The notes: generated by a model from the sequence alone, not told the origin. Positions 23,421 to 37,493 are shown, counted from the stretch's first letter. The stretch is DNA of 64,000 bases from Casuarius casuarius (GCA_003342895.1 PTFA01000158.1:2433189-2497188); one strand, 5' to 3'. A program made the numbers and translations.

Positions 23421-25284
23421 GCAGGGGAAATGTACATCTGAAATCCTGTGGCATCCCCTGTGTTTAATGGATATTTGCCAGGAGGGAGATCAGAGTGCTT
23501 CTTAGTACCAGAGGAAAAGCGGGGAAGAGTTAGGGAACCAGGACAGATCTTCACCAGCAAGCTCATTGTATTGCTAAGCTGACTCAAAACTAAATATTTA
23601 GATTTTGGTCAAAGTGACCTTAGTGAAGATATCTTTTCTTTTTGATACTGGCCATGGAAATTTTTGATTTATTGGATCATCTTTTACACTGAAACTTTGG
23701 CATGAATTATTTTCTGAGGGAATATGGAAACTCTTTAAGCTCTGACTACTTTGTCAAAGGTGCAAAATGGCAGTCTTTTACAAGTCTTTCTTACATTTTT
23801 ATTCTTTAATTTTACCCATTGTTTATTTTTGCCTTGGAGCATGTGTTCTGATCAAAGTCAGCTGAAATAAATTGGGCAGCTTTTCATAAGCTTCACTGGG
23901 CTCCAGATCTGTTGAAAGCCACCGCTGTTCAGTGACTGCTCAGTGGCCAATGTGAAGCACAGAGCTGGTCTCAGTCCTTCTCCCAGAGGCTTTGTCTGTT
24001 TTTCAGAGAAATCCTGCTGCTTGCTAGTGGTAGCTCCTAGGAGCACAGCTAGACAGAAAATGTTTAGCAAAGCTCTTTTAACAATTTTCTAAATCTGTAT
24101 CTAAGTGTATTTAGATGCTTCTATAAATATCTAAAAGTTCTTAAAAAAGTGACCTTAAAACATTTTTATGAAAATCAGAAACTTCCTCTTTTCACTTTTT
24201 TCCTGTAGAATTTTGTATTTTGATTCAGGATGACCAGTTAAATTAAAAAATAAAAAATATTAAAAAGCTTTAAAAAGTTTAAAATATAAATCAAAATACT
24301 TAGCTTTTATTGTGAAAATACTTTTGTTCCTGAAAAGGTCTTTTTATATTTTTTTCTCAATGATTGAATTTTTGCTTCTTTTTTTTTTTTCCATTTTGGA
24401 TCAAAAGATCATGTGGAATCACAGGATTTCTTACAATTCTGCTTATTCACATGCACATCAACATACACAAAGTTCATACCTTGAAAGCTGTCTAAAGCAC
24501 CGCATTCCACCAGTAAATGAATTTTAATCAGAAAATGTTTTTTTTGAAATGCAGTTTTCTCATTCATTAATGGACAAGTGCAGTAGAACCACATGCACGG
24601 AGAATTCAAAAGACGAGCGTGTCTCAGAGTCCTTGAATAACCTAGCTATTTATTCCAAGCCGTGCTGCATTTAGTGTTGTGGTTTGTCTCCTCATAAGGT
24701 GCACGCTCAATATCAGGAGTCAGTAGTGTGCAGCAGAAATGGCAGGGGAGCTCGTTCAGACTGTATGATTAGTGTGTGTGGGGATCAGAACAGAAAAGGT
24801 GAACAAGAGAAGGATGATTGATAGAAGATCTAAAATGATTTATAATTAGAATTACTTTATAACACTTAATGCAAGTCCATCAATTATAAATGTCCTGATG
24901 ATCATTCTCTTCCTCCTTATTTAGGCCCCAATGAGCATTGTAGCCAGTTTCAATTACTGGCAGATACAAACACTTTATAACACCTATTGCATGGTGCACT
25001 CCCTGGCCTCGTTCCAGGATGCCCTCCTAAAAGATAGGACCGTGGAAGCTGCCACAGTGTATGCCCACCCCATGGCCATGGAGTGCCACCAAGACCCCAT
25101 GCTCCCGCCTTGCAGAGAAGAAAATTACAGCTGACAAAGAAAATGCAGCAGGATCTTTGAGGGGCAGCACCATCCCGCTCCCACTGATCTTTTTCTGCCA
25201 TGCTAAATTCTGTCTCAAGGAAGCAGAGTCTGAGACACAACCCTTGAATGCAAGACTGTGCTTGCATTCGACGTGGCCTGGTGT
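23421..25284. other. unique noncoding DNA, GC-richer at its right end
   Basis: From about 24925 base composition becomes less AT-rich and frames open on both strands (67 to 119 codons). A pyrimidine-rich stretch ending in TTTAG precedes 24925, but no convincing donor follows, so I do not call an exon. Confidence 0.5.
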
Positions 25285-25400
25285 ATTGGGACCAAGTGAC
25301 AGTGGGCAAGAGATTTCACCCACTGAATCGCGGCTCCACATCCGGAAAAAGGTAGTGTTTCCAACTGCACTGGGTTGTTGTGAAGGAAGAATTAACTAAG
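25285..25400 (+). mobile_element. MIR SINE fragment
   Basis: GACCAAGTGACAGTGGGCAA near 25290, then GAGATTTCACCCACTGAATC, and finally CTGGGTTGTTGTGAAGGAAG near 25368 followed by AATTAA, follow the MIR order (GACCTTGGGCAAGTCACTT, CTCTGAGCCTCAGTTTCC, then GGGTTGTTGTGAGGATTAA). The last block is a close match. It accounts for part of the apparent coding frame at 25061-25399. Confidence 0.65.
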
Positions 25401-25535
25401 GATCAGAAGACACTTGGCTTTTTAGGAGACAAAAAGAATAAGTTGCTTTTCATTTGCTATCAGTTTTTGAAGATTTAGAAAAGAAAAAAAAAAAACGGAA
25501 ATTGGATCTTATAATGGTACCTAATGGGATTCTGA

Positions 25536-25572
25536 AATAAAGTCTACTGCTCTCAGGTATCATCAGGTAGTG

Positions 25573-25601
<29 letters not shown>
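25536..25601 (+). other. AATAAA signal followed by A29 tract
   Basis: AATAAA at 25536-25541 is followed after 31 bases by 29 consecutive A (25573-25601). This is the geometry of a polyadenylated end copied into the genome, or simply a homopolymer that happens to follow a hexamer. I found no clear target-site duplication and no parental gene. Confidence 0.4.
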
Positions 25602-25603
<2 letters not shown>

Positions 25604-25821
25604 AAAAGCAGCAACAACTGACCAGCTGAATATCTGAATATCTGATAATTACAAGCTTGTATGCATTTTTCTGTTGAAACTTAAAACAGTAATTGCTTTG
25701 GACAGAACAAGCAGTGTCCAGATATGAAGCAGAGGACTGCACTCTGAGTTCTGCACTTTGCAGAAAGCCAAAAAAGGACTCAATTTCTACATGCAACTAA
25801 GTCCTCCCACCCTCTCCACCC

Positions 25822-25841
25822 TTTTTTTTTTTTTTTTTTTT
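25822..25841. repeat. poly-T tract, T20
   Basis: Lies 220 bp after the A29 tract, giving an inverted A/T pair. Confidence 0.9.
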
Positions 25842-26650
25842 GCTACTAATAATTACCTTGAAAGAATGGCAAAAAAAGAGGCTTAGCTGTACCTACAAAT
25901 CTCACTGAAGTGAAAGATAGCTCTTCTGTCGGATTTAGACCAATTACTTTATCTGTGTGATCTATGAGACTTCTGAATGTTGGGCACATACAAAAAAAAG
26001 GTGACTATTGAAATTGCCTAGTATTAAGGGTGAAAATCGCCTACGTGTCTGACAGCAATGAGAACTGCACTCGTCCTTGATTAGTTGTGTTATGTTACAG
26101 AAAGGGAGTCTGTGGCTCTTAGCCCCAGCTATGTTTCCTGAGACACAGATTCTGATCTCTGATACAGATTTACAGTCTTGTGAAGAGAAATAATCTGGTA
26201 TCTGTGAGACTCCTGGATTGCAAATCTCTTACTTTTTTTTTTTTTTTCATTTGAGTGAATGACCCCACTGGTGGCTGCAGTTTTACAGCTTCCAGCCCGT
26301 ATAGATGCTCAGCTGATGTGTTAGTTCTTTTTGTAGCAGAACACAATTATGTGTCTGTTTTTATTAACTGCCACACTTTTCTTAATGCAAACTAAAGATT
26401 GAGCAGCCACAGATTTGGATTTCTTTGATTTTTTTTTTTTAAATGGACACATATTGAATGTTAAAAAAAAATCAGTTGTGGATCTTTTGTGTTTTCTACT
26501 TAAGACGTTTCATACAAAAATGAAATAAGATGCATATTGCCAGAGATTAAAGAAGGCCATTCTCATGCAGAGGTAAATTACATTGAGACAGAGAATCTCT
26601 GATTATCCCTTTGCATTGGAAACTTAATGCTACTCACAGAAAAGATAAGA
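25842..26650. other. unique noncoding DNA
   Basis: No gene seen. Several short poly-T runs (near 26232 and 26430). Confidence 0.6.
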
Positions 26651-26870
26651 GCAAAGGGCTATGATAACTGCTGACAAGAAAATATATTCAGAGGAAATAA
26701 TATGAAAGAGTGTGGGGAAATATTTAAGGTGGTTAAACCAGGAGTAATGGTCTAAAACGAGGAAAAGAGAGATATTAAAAGCAAGCATTAGGAAAAATGT
26801 TCTAATATCTATGCCAGCTAGAGAGGACTTTAAGTGAGGTCAATGAAGCATTGATGAAGATGCTGTTAAA
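26651..26870 (+). mobile_element. CR1 LINE fragment, decayed
   Basis: ATGATAACTGCTGACAAG near 26660, ATATTCAGAGGAAATAATAT near 26683, GGGGAAATATTTAAGG near 26714, then GTAATGGTCTAAAAC and ATTAGGAAAAATGTTCTAA near 26788, parallel the sense strand of CR1 ORF2 close to its C-terminus. There is no open frame. It is shorter and weaker than the copy at 48376. Confidence 0.5.
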
Positions 26871-29800
26871 TGAAGTCTAGGTGGGTGCTCAGAGGACTAA
26901 AGTACCTACAGGTTCATCAAAAAAGAGACCAACACACCTCTGGGTTTCCTTTCCCAGCGAATCTGTCACCTCACACAAGTGGAATTCCTTAATACCAATA
27001 CCAAGCTTAGATATGGAGAGGTAGGGAGGAAAATAGAGATGGCAGCACCTATACTCCTTTTAAGGACTTTTGTCCTCACTTGAGGACATTTCTGAAATGC
27101 AGAGTTCTTGCACAGCTTCAGGGCTTTGCCATAGTTGAGGGGACTCCAGCGCTAGAGACTGGACAGGGGTTGGCACCTAGTACAGGCTCAGCGGACGAAT
27201 ACCCCGGTGCAGATGGGATGCCGCACTGAGACTGCCCTTTCCACTTCTGTGTGTCTCATCTGTCCTTGCAGCAACCTTAGTCCCAGACCAACAGGTCTCA
27301 GCTTTGTCCTGCCGCAGAAGAGGGCAGGATTTAAGGTCCACCTGAAAGTGGGCTGCCTACAGGTAATTCAAACACTGGCAACCCTGTTACAAGCAGCGAT
27401 CTGGAAATGTAGAGAGGGGGAACAGGGGATGCATTGAGCTTAAGCTATTTTCTGACCTAATGCCTTAAGTTAAGAATAAACACATTATACTGCTCCCCAG
27501 CAAAAGAGCATTCTTTGAGGGCAAATAGACAATAACATATCAAAAAGTAAAAAATAATGCAAATCCATCAATACAATCAGTTTGTATTCTCACTTTCCAA
27601 AATGATGGATAACTTTCTGCTAGTGTCTGGGAGACATTTTTAAATAGAAGTAATTAAAAATACAATTTAAATTACATTCCTCTCATTTACAAAGGGTAAT
27701 TCATGAAAGATATTCCTTTTTCTTGGGAACTAAGACTGACTGAGACAACCAGGACATTCCCTCAGCTCCAACATCATTTTTATGTTTTTTAGGTAAAAAG
27801 AATAAAATAAAAATATTTAAACCTTATTTATATATAAAAAAATCTTTCCCAAAAAACTGGAAGAATATGTCTTTAAATAAAGGAGACATCCTTTGGGAAG
27901 ACCATTGTGTGCTAATTCATTTTTCAATTTCCCCATCCATATTTCTCATTTCAAGCTTTTTCATATCTCCTTACCCTTTTATTATTATCAACAAATCCAG
28001 CAATGAGAAAAAAAAATGTTTCTTTTCTTTAAATATTTGCTGTAGCTTGTGTAATTACTGTGCTTGGCAAGAGACACGAAGCACTATTGAATTTTCCAAC
28101 CTATTTCTTTTGAAGAGTAAAATACTTCTGCCTCCCTCTTAAGAAACCTCCAGAGGAAGGTAGTAATAAATGTTGTTAAAAAAATAGGGAAAGAAAAAGA
28201 AGAGTATATAAACCTGAAAATTTTTGAGTGTCCAGATTTTGAAAGATACTTGCATAAACAACCCCCATTAAAGACCGCAGCGTCTCAGCTGACCCAGATC
28301 CCTCTAGCTCCCAAGCTAGTGTTTGGAAAATATGCACAGCAAACACAACCTGCATAAAAGCCTCAGCTTTGTTGGTGGGACTTCTGGTATTGAGAAACAA
28401 GAGAAAGGTTATTGAAAACCTCTCTGTTGCTTTCTCTTTCCTACCGAAATTACAAATAAATGACTACAGTAATAAGATTAAGCCTCCCATTTAATCCAGA
28501 GCTTGATTAAGATGTGGATGAGTATGCCACGGCTTATCCTTGTTCTGTCTATCACAATATATAAAATTTTATTCTAGACTGAGGCTTTGGATCTCTCATG
28601 ATATTTTCAGCTAAATATGTATTAGTGATGTGGAGAAGCTATTTCAGCTAATCAGTATGACAAATAAAAGGCAGTTATAGACCAGCTATCTAGCTGTGTT
28701 GCTATGTGCTGGAATATTGAATTTTATGGCATTCCTTGCATTGCTAATGCTAAGTACTGGTGACACTTGTCCTCATTTTGCTGAATGTCTCTGTTCGTGG
28801 AACTGACACATCCTGGGAAAAATCTTCAGCACAGAAGCACAGAGCAGCCTGAATAACAGTGCTGCAGCCGCTGCACATCCAAGGACCAGCTCAAAAGGAG
28901 CGAGAGGTCAGCCAGCTTCCACGCTGTCTCGGGGCTTCACAGCCTCTCCTGTCCAAAGACTACGGGGCTCTTGCTGGTACACATTTCAACCATATATCAG
29001 AGATCCTTTGTATTTAAGCAGGTAAATGCACAAAAATCAACTGAATGCCTCTCTGACACAGGCTGGTTTCAAGCTCTGTTGAAATTCATTTTTTCTGCTG
29101 GGAGCAGGTTTGGGCATGCACGTTAAAAAGTTCAAAAGTGCCCGAATGAATTAGGAATCTACATCCCAATGGATTCTCATGAGAATCAAAGGTCTCGTCC
29201 CTCCCTTTAAGGAGTCTGACTCTCCCTCCACCCTCACAACAGAGGCAACTCAGCCATTTTAAACTGTAGCTATTGGATCACCATAATTTACCGTCCAGGA
29301 AACCAGAACTGGGTGGGGGTTATCTTTGCATGTTGTGCTGCAAACCCTACAGCAGTTCAGCAGCTGAGGCGTCCCTGCAGCACAGGGTGGAAGTGGGATG
29401 CTGTGGGCAGCCTTGGGACAGCAGGAAGAATCACTGCAGCCTTTCCATGTCAAACCCACCTGCCCCCTCCATCAGTGGGTGTGATGGTCACCACAGAAAG
29501 GCTAACAACAAAATCACATCACTCAGATAGCAGAGCAGAAGAAGCCCCACAGCCTTAAATGCTCTTAATTATCCTGGTAAAACCCTGGGTGCACATGCAA
29601 GTATGACGAGAGAAGCCTGCTTTTGCCTGCTCATGACATTTCCAGCCATGGTGTAGCTATACTGATGAAAAAGGTTCTGCTGAATTACACAGCTTCTACA
29701 GTTAAGAGCTCTGCCAAAGTCGTGCTGTACTAAAAAGATGCTTTTCAGACCTGAAGTGGAGTGTGAAAAGGGAACTTGCATGTGGTTTTAAAGCTTGCAT

Positions 29801-31428
29801 TCATAACGTATATTCCTATCAATCAATCAGTGAGCTGGAGCAAGATTTTCTGACATTTTTTGTCCTCAGTGGAAGAAAGGAGATTGACTGGTTTCCTCAT
29901 CTTCCTAGCCTGGCAAAGTTTACTGTCCTTAATCCACAGAGAGACACCCTCTTCCGAGCCTGGTTGAGCTGGCTGAAGGTTGTGCTCAGATAGCTCAGTC
30001 AAAGTGTTGTGTAAATTCTCATTCATCTCTTTAAACAGTAGTCTGGGCTTGCCTTGGGCAGCCAATGGAGGTGGTCTGAGGTGACAGCTGACAGTTCTGC
30101 AGTGGGTGAGGGAGTGCTCAGATGAGAAGCTGTCATGTTCAGAATGGCATTGTCATTGTCATGGGAGAGTGGCATTGTCAAGTACCATAGGTAGTTCTGT
30201 AAGAGGATGTTTGTCTCTGCCTTGAACTTCCCTGCCAAATAACCTTATTGTCCAGGTGGTCCACCAAATTAAGCTTGAACTATGTACACTATCGTATAAC
30301 ATATGTAATAGCTGCGTGTAGACAAACCAGCTGCTTCAAAGATTCCTACTCTGTACTCAAAGGACACAATTTTTGTATCATGGGGACAAAAAGAGAGTAT
30401 TCACCTGTGACATATTTGAGAGAAAAGAGCATGCGTTACTGACATTGCCAATTATATTTTATCCAAATAACAAAATCTCCAAATATATAATGTGTCATCC
30501 TTAAAAAGAATTATAAGGAGAGAATAAATTTCTCCTGCACCTCTCCTGATTCTGATCTAGAAGTACAGGTCAGACCTGAGGAACTGCGATGTGCAGGCCA
30601 CAATCACTGATTGTTTTGTTAAAATCTGTGCTTAAGACTAAAGTTAGAACTTTATGGGCTGGATTTTTTTTTTCATAAATTTTTGAAACTGCATGTACTT
30701 ATGGGAAAGAGTCATTTTGGTTAAAATTCTCAGTTGTTTGAACATGTTAAGAAATCTTTCTTCAATACTTCCTAATTGAAACTATAATTTGACCCATTTT
30801 CTTCAGGCTCAGAGTAACTTCTCATGCAGAGAGAATATTTTATTGAACTCAACTATCAATAACAGTAATAATGATTCAAAAGGGCATAGTGCTTACAAAC
30901 TCAGGATCCAGGCAGTGGGGTGTGTGCATGAGTGCATGGCTGCACATATGCCTGTGTGTGTTGTAGCAGAGGGAAGGATTTTAGGCTGTGCTATTTACGA
31001 GTAAGAGCCATGAAATGCCTGGAAAGAAGAGATCCCATGGCTAACACATGCCTGCACCCAACCGTGCATCAAACCAGCTCTAGGGCTACCGCATGTATGA
31101 CTAACTGCATGTAGCCCTGCAGAAAAATAATGATAAATGTGGGACTTCATTTTAGCTTTAAGCAGGAATTGCTACAGATGAGCGCCACGTGAATGATGTG
31201 GCACTTTGAAGCACTGCCAGCAGTCGTCAGTAATTTTTTGACAAATTTCCTAATGAGGTGTGTAGGTTTCTTTTATGAGAAACAAGAGCTGCGGTGCCCT
31301 ATTCTTAAAACTGAATGGGATGAACATTTCAATGAGACTTCAGCGAGCCAAAATATTTTACAGAGGGATATGAATTTTGACAACAGTTTTGACAGCAAGG
31401 TTTCTGAGGTCCACTTAGAACCCAGTGG
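26871..31428. other. unique noncoding DNA
   Basis: No recognised repeat. A slightly GC-richer patch at 28850-29500 carries overlapping both-strand frames up to 85 codons with no protein resemblance, and it is too CpG-poor for a CpG island. Confidence 0.6.
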
Positions 31429-31491
31429 AAAGCAAAAGAGAGAGAGAGAGAGAATGAGAAAGACACAGGTAAAAAAAGCAAAAAAAAAAGG
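31429..31491. repeat. purine-rich (GA)n/poly-A tract
   Basis: (AG)n core followed by A-rich stretches. It produces the Arg/Lys/Glu-rich end of a 103-codon plus-strand frame (31193-31504), which is therefore an artefact. Confidence 0.85.
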
Positions 31492-34400
31492 CTGCTCCTT
31501 TTGACTGAGTCTTTTACACAACTCAGTTAAGAAGTCTTCTTTCATTCCAGTGTAGGGAAGAAAACAAGTTTCCAATTCAATCATGACTTTAGGATTTTAG
31601 AAATTAACAGGTTCATTGCTTTCCTTAGCCATTCATTCACCTTGTTAAAAATATACTTTATTTGCTTGGGAACCGCTTTCTCTTTTAGTAGGGTTTGACA
31701 TCCCCATATGCTCTAAAACATGAATTTACTTGCAGAAATGTGTAGGGGTATAGATTGGTTTTTGGCTGTTTTGTTTTTGTACAGAATTTGGGCTCATTTC
31801 ATGCAGGAATCCAGAGTGACAGCCCCAAGAAGTCTGAAAAAGCTATTATTCAAACAAAAAAACAGATTTTTGTGAATTAGATTCTACTGATTTTTTTTTG
31901 TATATTTCTGCCTGTGATCTTGACCCAGATGGTCTGAATCAGTCTGTATATTTCCCAGAGAGTTTGGACACTCATTTTCCCTATGAGAAAGCTCTTTTAA
32001 GGCAGTTTCTGCCCATGTCCCATAAAACACATGGTAGCAGGAGTTAGCTGCCACCAGTAGTGCTCCTAATGTACCATCTTTCCCAGGTTGTCCTCACTCA
32101 GACAAGGAGCAAGCTGCTCGAAGAGCTACTGCATATATATAGCAAGTTGGTTGCTTCAAAGCTATGCCATACAATTTGCCTTTTCCTCCAGCCTACAACT
32201 TCTCCATGTTTTCTGTAAAGTATCTGATCAGCAGTAGGTGCTCAGTGTTTGCTGGGAAGAAGGAGAGGGAGGAGAAAGAAGGGCAGAAGGGTTACTGTTG
32301 TGTCAAAATGGGGGAATAAAGAAAAGGATAGCCATTCAATAGTGATTTACCTGCTTTTCAGGATTCTGGAACAGGCAAAGCACACAGTGCCATTTTACCA
32401 CATTTGGACATCAACTATGCACTGTGGCCAGAGACACCAATAAACAACGAAGGAGAATAGATGGAAGAGAACATTTTACAAGCCCTGTGCTCTCCAATTC
32501 CTTTGGGGCATGGCTCTGATCTCTCATTCGTTTCATGCATTTGTGCTCNCGCCACCAGCAGAATTCAAAATTGCTTCTCCAAGTGCATCTTCTGTGCCCT
32601 TCTCACATGAGCCCAAATGCAGGGAGGCTCCTTCTCCAGTCCTGTAACCTGGATTCGTAACCACAGAAGTACACCTGAACAGCTCAGTGCCCTTATGTTC
32701 TCCCTGCTACATGTCTCCCAGCAGTTAAATTAAAATTAAAGACCTCTGTCTTCAGCTAGGTATTTCAATGCTTTCTCACACTACTCAACACTCTTCTGAC
32801 TGTTTAATTTGTCATCAATATTCTTGTTCCCTCTCTTTCATTCTCTGACACTTTGTGATGTGTTTTGCATAGAAAGTGCTTTCTAAACAAAAAAAATGAC
32901 TTGATTGATGTTCGTTGTAGAATTACACATGAACAAAAAGCCCAAAAAGCAACAGCTAGAACCTTGCAGTCATATCTGAATTGAAAGATGCCTTCTTCAG
33001 TGTTGCTATGTGTCCACTACCACAAGAGGAATAAACTGAGGACATGGTTCACTGAGTCAGTTGCACTGACGTCCAGGATAGTACCATTCGACATTCCTTT
33101 TTACTTGTAGCTTTACAAACACTTTTGCATTAATGTCCTCCGTCATTTCCAATTTTGTTCGCTAAACATAAATTTCACTGGAATTTGAGCTTCGGTAAAA
33201 GGATCATGTAGAGTTACATTTTCTCTGAAAGTAAGTGGTATTTATTTTTCTTTATTGTTCAGATAAGTGTTTTAGAAGAGGAAATAAAGAAATTATTTTC
33301 AACAGTAGATATATTTTTTTTCAACTGTAGAATCGACTTACTTACATTGTTGACCTAATGGGCTATCAGTCAAGTCATTCTTGCTCTGAACAGCAAGTAT
33401 AGGAGTATAGGAGTATCGAATAGCTGGTGATATTAAAGAACAGATGTTCTTCCCTCAAACTTAAATATATGAGCTGGAGTGGAACACAAACTGCTGGCTA
33501 ATATCCTCCTATGTAGAGCAAAGGCACTTCTTCGCTCATGAAATTACATCATGAAATTGATTAAATCCTTTAAACCAAAAACAAGCAAATAAACTAAGTA
33601 GTTCCTGGGTAGCATGAGTATCATAGATGTGATGTGAAGATTCAGTGTCCATGAGTGCCTGTCGGTCTCCACCGACTGGAAATGATTACCTTAAGCAAAC
33701 ACTTAGTCTCAGATGGCAAAGGCAGATGCAATGAATCCCTCACATCCACAGGTTCTTTTTAAAATCCCGGTCTTACTGTGTGGATTGAGAACAGTTAGGC
33801 CAGGGTCAAGTGCTTCTGCTAATCCGCTTGTGTTTTAAAAACAAATCAGTTAACACAGCCATTAAATCAACCGAGTACGTTTGGCACTCTGGCCTCTTTT
33901 TCTGGATAGACTTTCTTGTGCTTTTTAGCAAAGTTATGTCCACATTTTAGCTTCCCTCTGCATAGACTTCCGGCAAAAATGGCTTGAAAAATGCTGTGAC
34001 GATTTACTGGTTTTGTGGATAAGGCAACTGCTAAATGGTGTGAAGGCATAATCCGCAGGAGCGACAGGTTGGACTTACTTACAGCTCTGCCATCCTCTTG
34101 TGTGAGTAACAGAGACCAATACACTGGTGCAGTGCAACCGGACTGTGTCACATTTAGTAGTGCTACAGAACTCAGTTTTAACTAGAAATTCAAGTCTTTG
34201 AAATCTTGTGGTAACAGCAGAACACAAGCCTCCTGAATGAAAACTGAGCACAATCAAAATGTGTTCAAGTGACTTGAGGAACTGACAAGGGAAGAATAAG
34301 AGGAGGAGAATTGCTCTTTTGACAGGTTTTTCCATTGGACTGTTTCTCTTTTGTACTCCTTTGAAAGGAAAATTAATGCACTTTGTCCTCCTTGTTTGTT

Positions 34401-37400
34401 ATGCACTCAGTGCTTGAGTAACAGATCCTGGTGATGTCTGAGCAGAGAGTTTTCTGCAACATTCAGATACAAAGGAAAATATAGTCTCAAACTACACCTG
34501 TGGAATTTTAATTTTACTATAGATCTGCCACTATGCGAAGGATGCCATTCAATTCTGAGGGAAAATCTTGTTTTAGGAAAAAACAAGCAAACAAATAAAC
34601 AAAGAGGAAGAAAGAGGCTTTCAGCAAATACTCTTATATTCCACAGAAATAAGAAAAAAGAAAACAAATCTCACTCCTAACTGCTGTTAAAATCCCTATC
34701 TATTTCACTGCTATTATTATTGAGTAAGATCATAAACCTAACACAGAAGGCAGTTTAGAAGGAAGCTAGTGAGCTTAAAATGATGTAACAGAGTTTGCAC
34801 AGAGTTAGACCAAGGATTCAGAGCTAATGGGCTAATAAGTCAGAGCCCAATTTATCTCCTCTTCCATCTTGCTTTTTAGGATAACTACATCAGTTTGGAC
34901 AATTCAGTTCCCCAGGCTGTGCACATCACACATCCCCCTGAGAGCCAAGAACAGAATCGGGATTCTTTATGATCAGCTCCCCACTGTGTACTAACAAGCA
35001 GCTGTGTAACATATAGGGAAGGTGTGTGTGTGTCAAGCTCTTTCCCCAGCTGGATATAAAAATAGGAAACGAGCCCCAAGACAAAATCATAACAAAGCTA
35101 TCAGCAGTAGCAGAATAGAATAGTTTCTCAAATATGTGGGATACATGATACTCGCAGGACTGCCTGGCCAATTTGAGGGCACAGAGGAAGCTCCAGCACT
35201 GGGGAGTTAGTCTGATATCTTGACTGCAGGGTAAGTGTTAGAGTGAAGGCTTACAGAAAATTTGAGTTTGTTATTGACTTCATTTCTATCATTGAGGAGT
35301 AAGAGAGTCTTTCCCCTCATTTCTTATTTCCATTCTTTTAGGTGAAGGATAGGTGGCACATCTTCTTCCACATTGTTTGCATCCATTAATTATAGCTTTT
35401 GTTTGCTAACTTTATCTCCTTGCATTAGTTCCCAGTTCTGTCTGTATTTATCAGAATGGTCCCAGTAGAAAGATTTTAGTTCTGATGTTCATTTTTGTTT
35501 CTTGACACATTGCATAAATATTTTGAAGTGCAGATTGTATATTATGTTCTTCTTGATTTTGAAATAAAGCTTTTCTATTAGTCAGATGTATTTGTTAGAG
35601 AGTTTTTATGAACATTTCTTTATCACATCTGCCAAAAATTCTTTGTAACTGTTTGATATTCAAGCATTTGTTTGGATAGATGTATGGGTTACAAGGCTTG
35701 TTCCCTGATGGAAATAGTGTGAGCTTTCCAGTCACGTCTGCCATGAATGCTCATGATTCTGCATTTGAATGCCATTTGCTTGAATATTCTACAGATAATC
35801 TTTCTGACACTAGATTTGCTTCTTAGAGCATCAGATAAAACACAGACCAGAAGGATTTCCAATATGGACAGAGAGAATTCATTTAAAAGGTCAACATACA
35901 TTTAGCATGCTTATTTTGTTATTTTGCATAGCTTTGGGAGCTATCAAACATATACGCTTAAACTGTTCTGGAAATGACAATTTTCTTTTTTTTTCTTTGA
36001 AGATAACCCAACCAAGATAATCTTATCAAAAACTGGTTATCTAACCAGTTAATAATTCATTTCTCTATTTTTAAACAGAAGTTGTACTGTATAGCAGTGG
36101 GAAAGATCTGTCTGTTCAATTATTGCTTGCAACTATTCATTTTCAAAGGAAAGCATACTATTTTTGTCTAAAGCATTATTTAGTTCACCCATAATCTATG
36201 AACTGCAGAATTTAGCCAACAGTCCTACATAATCTTTCTCACAATATTTACAGAAGAGATATCTAGAATAGATTTGTACATGAAAAGAAAGCCCCAGATT
36301 ATTTTTCACTAAATGGTTGCTATCATAGATATTCAGCGACTACCATCTGACCATTAATTCTCTTTAAAGAAAGAAATACCAGCAACTTGGGACAGCATTA
36401 TCATCTCATATCTCTATAAAGAAAAAGATAACAAACATCAGAAAAACTTGTGCCTTTAGTGGAGCAGAATTTCTCCTTCTGAGTTTCAAGCCATTTCCTA
36501 GCATCCAAGAGACTGAAAGCACACTTCACAACTCCAATGTCCCTGTGACCTTGGTGGACTTTAAAGACGTAGATGTCAGACTTTCAGCTATGGAATGTAA
36601 AAGCAAGCTTTTCAACAAGCCATATGAGTCAATGCCTCTGAACAGTGGCTCAGGAATCAAGACTTACCCTTTTCCTGTTGAATGATTTATCAAAGTGGTA
36701 GAAAATATTGAGCTACTGCTTAAGAAATGCCAGAGGATACTGGACCTAGGAAGGATACATGCATAATTCATGAAACTGATCAACAATATTCATAGGGAAC
36801 AGTAACTACTTACTTTTCCCACTTGTTCAGTAGACACATATTTTATAAAAGGAAATTGCACAGTCACTCATCTTTATTCATAAATTCTAGGGCAGACAAT
36901 TTCTCGAACACATCGGAAGAAATATACGCAAAGGTATGTTATCTATGTATCAGTTTCCAAGACCACATGTACTCTAAATAACTGAGAGACAGTAAACAAA
37001 GGGAGGAATGTGCCAGTTCACACAGGCATTTGGATCTGTACCACCTGCTGTCTGTCACCATAAATCAAAAGTAGGTTTCTGCTCTCAGCTATCAGGTTTG
37101 CAATATAAAAAAAGTCCATAATAATGTCACTTAAAACAAGAAGGAAGTTCTAAATGACTGAGTGGTTATTCTCTATAAGCAAAGCCTTTATTAGTGTGGG
37201 CATCATATATTATTTATTTTGTTTGGCAGACTAGAGGCATTGGCCAGATTTAGGATAATAAACCTTGGTATTAGCAGGCTGGATTCAAAGTTCTGTTATT
37301 GACTTCCTTTCTCTCCATAGCTGGTTATAAACAGTGAGCCACTGAGCAGGTTACCATGTTTTAGCTGACTCCCATGAAGTTTTTGTGGGGATGACCTTAG

Positions 37401-37448
37401 TCCATTAGCTAAGCTAAAATGCCCTCCATGCCTGCTGCAAGGGAGCAC
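31492..37448. other. unique noncoding DNA
   Basis: Nearly 6 kb with no supportable gene or repeat. It contains the only ambiguous base (n at 32549). Frames stay below 95 codons. Confidence 0.6.
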
Positions 37449-37493
37449 CACACATGCATGTGCACGCGTGCACACACACACATATACATACAC
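37449..37493. repeat. perfect alternating pyrimidine-purine tract
   Basis: Forty-five bases alternate strictly between pyrimidine and purine. The left part is mixed CATG/CACGCG and includes the palindrome TGCACGCGTGCA; the right part is (CA)n then TA/CA. Sequences of this kind favour left-handed Z-DNA. Confidence 0.95.

Noticed and set aside
25061..25399. 112-codon plus frame in a GC-richer patch
   Set aside because: Its second half is a MIR fragment, and the opposite strand is equally open (119 and 104 codons).
31193..31504. 103-codon plus frame ending in an Arg/Lys/Glu-rich tail
   Set aside because: The tail is a (GA)n and poly-A low-complexity tract.
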